17,623 nucleotides of DNA from Desulfobacteraceae bacterium (GTDB lineage Bacteria > Desulfobacterota > DSM-4660 > Desulfatiglandales > HGW-15): positions 1-17,623 of the forward strand of contig RPPU01000020.1 in NCBI GenBank assembly GCA_003819975.1. Reading direction: 5' to 3'. The notes beneath the pieces are model-generated. The model saw only the letters and a list, made by a program, of their open reading frames with translations. It was not told the origin of the DNA and searched no databases. Numbering within the stretch: the first letter of the stretch is position 1; the number at the start of each line of letters is the position of its first letter. Position numbers and translations under genes: made by a program. Below are positions 15,413 to 17,623 of the stretch, in pieces.

Positions 15413-15469
15413 ATTCCGGCAATCCCTGCCGGAATGCAGGTTTTTTGATCCTACGGTTTTTAGGATCAA
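15413..15469. other. Two consecutive hairpins in the lysR-eamA gap
   Basis: First hairpin: ATTCCGGC (15413-15420), loop of 7, GCCGGAAT (15428-15435), then GCAGG and six T (15441-15446). Second: TTGATCCTA (15445-15453), loop of 7, TAGGATCAA (15461-15469). The first looks like an intrinsic terminator for + strand transcription or a REP-type palindrome. Both would lie in the leader of lysR if its promoter is further upstream. Confidence 0.65.
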
Positions 15470-15519
15470 TAAAACCTTTATTATCATAAATTCTGAATAA
15501 GAAATTCGATTTTATTCAA

Positions 15520-15548
15520 TTGACATGATATTTGCAAGCTTTTATAGT
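15520..15548 (+). promoter_or_regulatory. Strong sigma-70-type promoter for the EamA operon
   Basis: TTGACA (15520-15525), exactly 17 bp, then TATAGT (15543-15548). This is a consensus -35 and a 5/6 -10. The predicted start near 15555 places the heptamer inverted repeat at the very beginning of the transcript, about 190 nt before the EamA start codon. Confidence 0.75.
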
Positions 15549-15555
15549 TCCGTAA

Positions 15556-15670
15556 CAGAATTCAGAAGCCAGGAGTCAGAATCCAGAAGATGGAATAAAG
15601 AAACTGACGGTTTTTCGGTTAATGGGATTGAGTCCTAATTCTGAATTCTGACTTCTGGATTCTGGCTTCT
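15556..15670. repeat. Inverted pair of degenerate heptamer arrays in the EamA leader
   Basis: Left block from about 15559: AATTCAG, AAGCCAG, GAGTCAG, AATCCAG. Right block, read on the - strand from 15669: AAGCCAG, AATCCAG, AAGTCAG, AATTCAG. Both use the unit (A/G)A(A/G/T)(C/T)CAG. Because the blocks face each other across about 50 bp, the RNA could form a long imperfect hairpin with several registers. Confidence 0.75.
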
Positions 15671-15746
15671 TTAATATAACGATGCAAAGCGATTTTTTTT
15701 CAAGCCGTTAAGAAGCTTGTTAGGAGGAAAAGTAATCAATCTTTCC

Positions 15747-16211
15747 ATGTCCAGAGACGAAAAAATAAAAGCCTACGGCGCCTGGTGCGCGATCTGTTTT
15801 TTTTGGGGGACCACTTATCTCGCCATCCGCGTCGGCGTTCAGGTTATGCAAATGTTCATTGCCGGCATCATCTTCATGCTGGCCGGAGCCGTATTGGGTC
15901 AATATCAGCGGTTCACGTTCCACGTCAACGGAATGCTGGCTATTGCCTACCTGGTGGTCTTCGGGTCTATTATCGGCTACAGTTCGTTTATATATGCTTT
16001 GGCTAAATTGCCGGCCGCCAAAGTGGCGATGTATGCTTATGTGAATCCGGTGGTGGCGGTCTTTTTCGGCTGGCTGATCCTGAACGAACCGGTGAATCCT
16101 GCGGTCTTTGTAGCCACGGCGATCATTCTGCTGGGAGTCGTTCTGGTCAATTCTTCCCGTTCAACATCCGCTCCCGGGCAAAGGGTGAAACCTGAAAAGG
16201 AGAAAACATAA
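15747..16211 (+). CDS. Half-size EamA/DMT transporter with internal deletion (154 aa)
   Basis: Drug/metabolite transporter family proteins normally have about 300 residues and ten membrane helices as two EamA repeats. Here the first helix of repeat 1 (YGAWCAICFFWGTTYLAIRV) runs directly into the first part of repeat 2 (QMFIAGIIFMLAGAVLG), then FGSIIGYSSFIYALAKLPAA, VAMYAYVNPVVAVFFGWLIL and the last helix (VFVATAIILLGVVLVNSS). The result is five helices, one complete EamA unit. The start is uncertain: ATG 15747 lacks a close ribosome site, while a strong GGAGG lies at 15722-15726, about 20 nt upstream. TAATG overlap with the LUD gene. Could be a working small transporter that dimerises, or a decaying gene. 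Confidence 0.75.
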   Translation: MSRDEKIKAYGAWCAICFFWGTTYLAIRVGVQVMQMFIAGIIFMLAGAVLGQYQRFTFHVNGMLAIAYLVVFGSIIGYSSFIYALAKLPAAKVAMYAYVNPVVAVFFGWLILNEPVNPAVFVATAIILLGVVLVNSSRSTSAPGQRVKPEKEKT

Positions 16212-16867
16212 TGGATGACCCGCGGGAACATTATGGACGGTTGCGTTTGGAGAAGTGCAGACAAGCTTTGGAGAAGAATCATTTTGAAGCTTATATAGCG
16301 GAAACCCCGGCGGCAGCAAAAGAGATTATCCTCGGGCAAATCCTGCCTAAAATTGGCGCGCGAACCGCTTCCTGGGGCGATTCGATGACCTTACAGGCCG
16401 TCGGCATTTTGGATGAATTAAGGAGCAATCCCGAAATCGATTTTTTGGAAACATTCGACCAGTCGGTTTCGCGGGCAGAGGTCATTGAAAGACGTAGAAA
16501 AGCCTTTTTAGTCGATCTTTTTTTGACCGGCACGAACGCAGTGACCGAAACCGGCATGCTGGTGAACCTGGATCAAGTGGGCAACCGCGTGGCGGCCCTG
16601 ACCTTCGGTCCTCGTCATGTGGTCATTACAGTCGGGCGGAATAAGATCGTCGCTGATTTGGACGAGGCCATGAAACGGATCAAGGACTATGCCGCGCCGG
16701 TGAATGCCATGCGCCATCCGGATTTGAAGACTCCGTGCGTGAAAACATCCTATTGCATGGATTGCAAGAGTCCGGATCGCATTTGCAATACCTGGGTGAT
16801 TACGGAAAAGTCCTATCCGCCGGGACGGATAAAAGTGATTCTGATCAATCGCGAAATGGGACTATGA
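16211..16867 (+). CDS. LUD domain protein, LutC/YkgG-like (218 aa)
   Basis: Lactate-utilisation-domain (DUF162) protein. Typical blocks are GARTASWGDSMTL near residue 55, TGTNAVTETGMLVNLDQVGN near 115-130, GPRHVVITVGRNKIV, and the C-terminal Cys-rich TPCVKTSYCMDCKSPDRICN, present in the stand-alone branch. LutC takes part with LutA and LutB in lactate oxidation, but those partners are absent here, so the role is open. ATG 16211 overlaps the EamA stop (TAATG), and AAGGAG lies at 16197-16202, a good ribosome site. The stop is followed after 23 bp by the 4Fe-4S reductase gene. Confidence 0.9.
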   Translation: MDDPREHYGRLRLEKCRQALEKNHFEAYIAETPAAAKEIILGQILPKIGARTASWGDSMTLQAVGILDELRSNPEIDFLETFDQSVSRAEVIERRRKAFLVDLFLTGTNAVTETGMLVNLDQVGNRVAALTFGPRHVVITVGRNKIVADLDEAMKRIKDYAAPVNAMRHPDLKTPCVKTSYCMDCKSPDRICNTWVITEKSYPPGRIKVILINREMGL

Positions 16868-16890
16868 TAGAAAAGCAGCAGGAGATTCAA

Positions 16891-17547
16891 ATGGAACAAG
16901 CCATCAAACAATTCGCCCGCGAACGGGGCGCGGACTTGGTTGGGATTACTTCGGTGGAGCGGCTGGCGGAAGCGCCGGCAGGCTCCCGGCCAGAGGATTC
17001 TTTGAAAGGCGCCAAAAGCGTTATATCCCTGGCAAAGTGTTTTCCGGCCGGAGCTTTGTTCAGCCGGCCTGCCAATTACGGCAGCACGATGCTGTCCATC
17101 TACAACTATCTGGATCACATTGCCGTGGATGTCGCCAATTATTTGGAACAAAAAGGGGGCCGGGCCATACCTATGCTCGCGGACGCGCCTTATGATCATT
17201 GGGAAGTTGAAAACACTTACGGCCGTGGTAATTTATCGCACAAGCACGCGGCCCAGGCGGCCGGTTTGGGACGCATGGGAAAAAATACGCTCTTGTTGAC
17301 TCCGGCTTACGGTAATCGGGTTTTATTGGCTTCGGTCATCACGGATTTGGCGCTGGAACCCGATCCGCTGGTACAAGAAGAATTTTGTATTGACGGGTGT
17401 ACAAAATGCATCGAGGCGTGCCCGGTGAAGGCCATTGCTCCGGGCAAGGTCACCCAAAAATTGTGCCGGACCAATGTTATGACCAAACTTCCCAGGGGAA
17501 AAGAAGTATATGGGTGCTGGGAGTGCCGCAAGGCGTGTCCGAGGTGA
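16891..17547 (+). CDS. Double [4Fe-4S] cluster protein related to epoxyqueuosine reductase (218 aa)
   Basis: Iron-sulfur oxidoreductase. The N-terminal domain (FARERGADLVGITSVERLAE, SVISLAKCFPAG, AGLGRMGKNTLLLTPAYGNR) is like the QueG/reductive-dehalogenase-related fold that can hold a corrinoid. It is followed by two ferredoxin-type clusters: C166xxxC170xxC173xxxC177P and C209xxC212xxxC216P. It is shorter than QueG (about 350 aa) because the HEAT-like C-terminus is missing, as in the 4Fe-4S double-cluster family. I prefer ATG 16891 with AGGAG at 16880-16884 over the in-frame ATG 16864, which overlaps the LUD stop. The stop comes two residues after the last cysteine, close to a repeat array, so slight truncation is possible. 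Confidence 0.85.
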   Translation: MEQAIKQFARERGADLVGITSVERLAEAPAGSRPEDSLKGAKSVISLAKCFPAGALFSRPANYGSTMLSIYNYLDHIAVDVANYLEQKGGRAIPMLADAPYDHWEVENTYGRGNLSHKHAAQAAGLGRMGKNTLLLTPAYGNRVLLASVITDLALEPDPLVQEEFCIDGCTKCIEACPVKAIAPGKVTQKLCRTNVMTKLPRGKEVYGCWECRKACPR

Positions 17548-17565
17548 AGAAGTTGTAGTGTTTTA

Positions 17566-17623
17566 GGGTTACGGGTTGAGTGGGTTGCGAGTTTTTTGGG
17601 AACGTGAAACGTGAAACGTGAAA
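17566..17623. repeat. Heptamer repeats at the window end
   Basis: GGGTTAC, GGGTTGA, (GT), GGGTTGC and GAGTTTT are followed by three exact copies of CGTGAAA (17603-17623) running off the end of the window. Two different 7-nt units lie side by side directly after the 4Fe-4S gene. Confidence 0.75.

Noticed and set aside
15335..15487. Longer LysR protein starting at 15487
   Set aside because: The extra 51 residues have no LysR character, while ATG 15334 has a ribosome site and the standard beginning.
1..17623. Genome-wide recoding of TGA (Trp or Gly)
   Set aside because: Many intact genes here end in TGA at the expected place (for example 4649, 9107 and 16867), and TGG is used for Trp.

Overview
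The window carries about twenty protein genes of a bacterium with mixed base composition (GC-rich housekeeping-like genes separated by very AT-rich gaps). TGA is an ordinary stop in many genes here and TGG is used for Trp, so the code is standard. A LUD-domain protein, a double [4Fe-4S] reductase and, above all, an apparent selenoprotein suggest an anaerobic or microaerophilic, Sec-decoding bacterium. A Desulfobacterota-like or other uncultured lineage would fit, but I cannot assign a taxon. No rRNA, tRNA, CRISPR array or complete insertion sequence was seen, and no sel genes lie in the window.

Layout. 111-2359: tightly packed + strand genes (Nudix hydrolase, HEAT-repeat protein, an ECF sigma region-2 fragment fused to an unrelated small domain, DUF3788 protein). 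2356-3495 (-): AAA+/DUF4143 ATPase with a perfect 19-bp palindrome over its translation start. 3678-5813 (+): short-chain dehydrogenase and two small unknowns. 6036-7935: a GC-rich divergent pair, a MerB-like gene (-) and an AraC-type regulator (+). 8286-10194: three overlapping accessory genes led by a TIGR04255 protein. 10401-11046: small protein plus nucleotidyltransferase. 11294-14291: DJ-1/PfpI protein, metallo-beta-lactamase-fold hydrolase and PLP-dependent decarboxylase. 14465-15334 (-): LysR regulator, divergent from 15747-17547 (+): a half-size EamA transporter, a LUD protein and a 4Fe-4S reductase that look like one operon.

Main discovery. The - strand frame 6779->6036 is open for 247 codons apart from two TGA codons. 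They fall exactly where organomercurial lyase MerB has its two catalytic cysteines (Cys96 and Cys159), and the catalytic Asp99 is kept as U-A-I-D. Each TGA is followed at bacterial-SECIS distance by a hairpin; the second is a perfect 7-bp stem with a GGUC loop. I read this as a MerB-family selenoprotein with both catalytic thiols replaced by selenocysteine, not as a pseudogene. A standard gene caller would split it into fragments.

Secondary observations: degenerate 7-nt repeat arrays, two of them arranged as inverted pairs upstream of genes; an in-frame deletion in EamA that appears to have rebuilt a single five-helix domain; the palindrome at the DUF4143 gene; and a TIGR04255-led accessory cassette.
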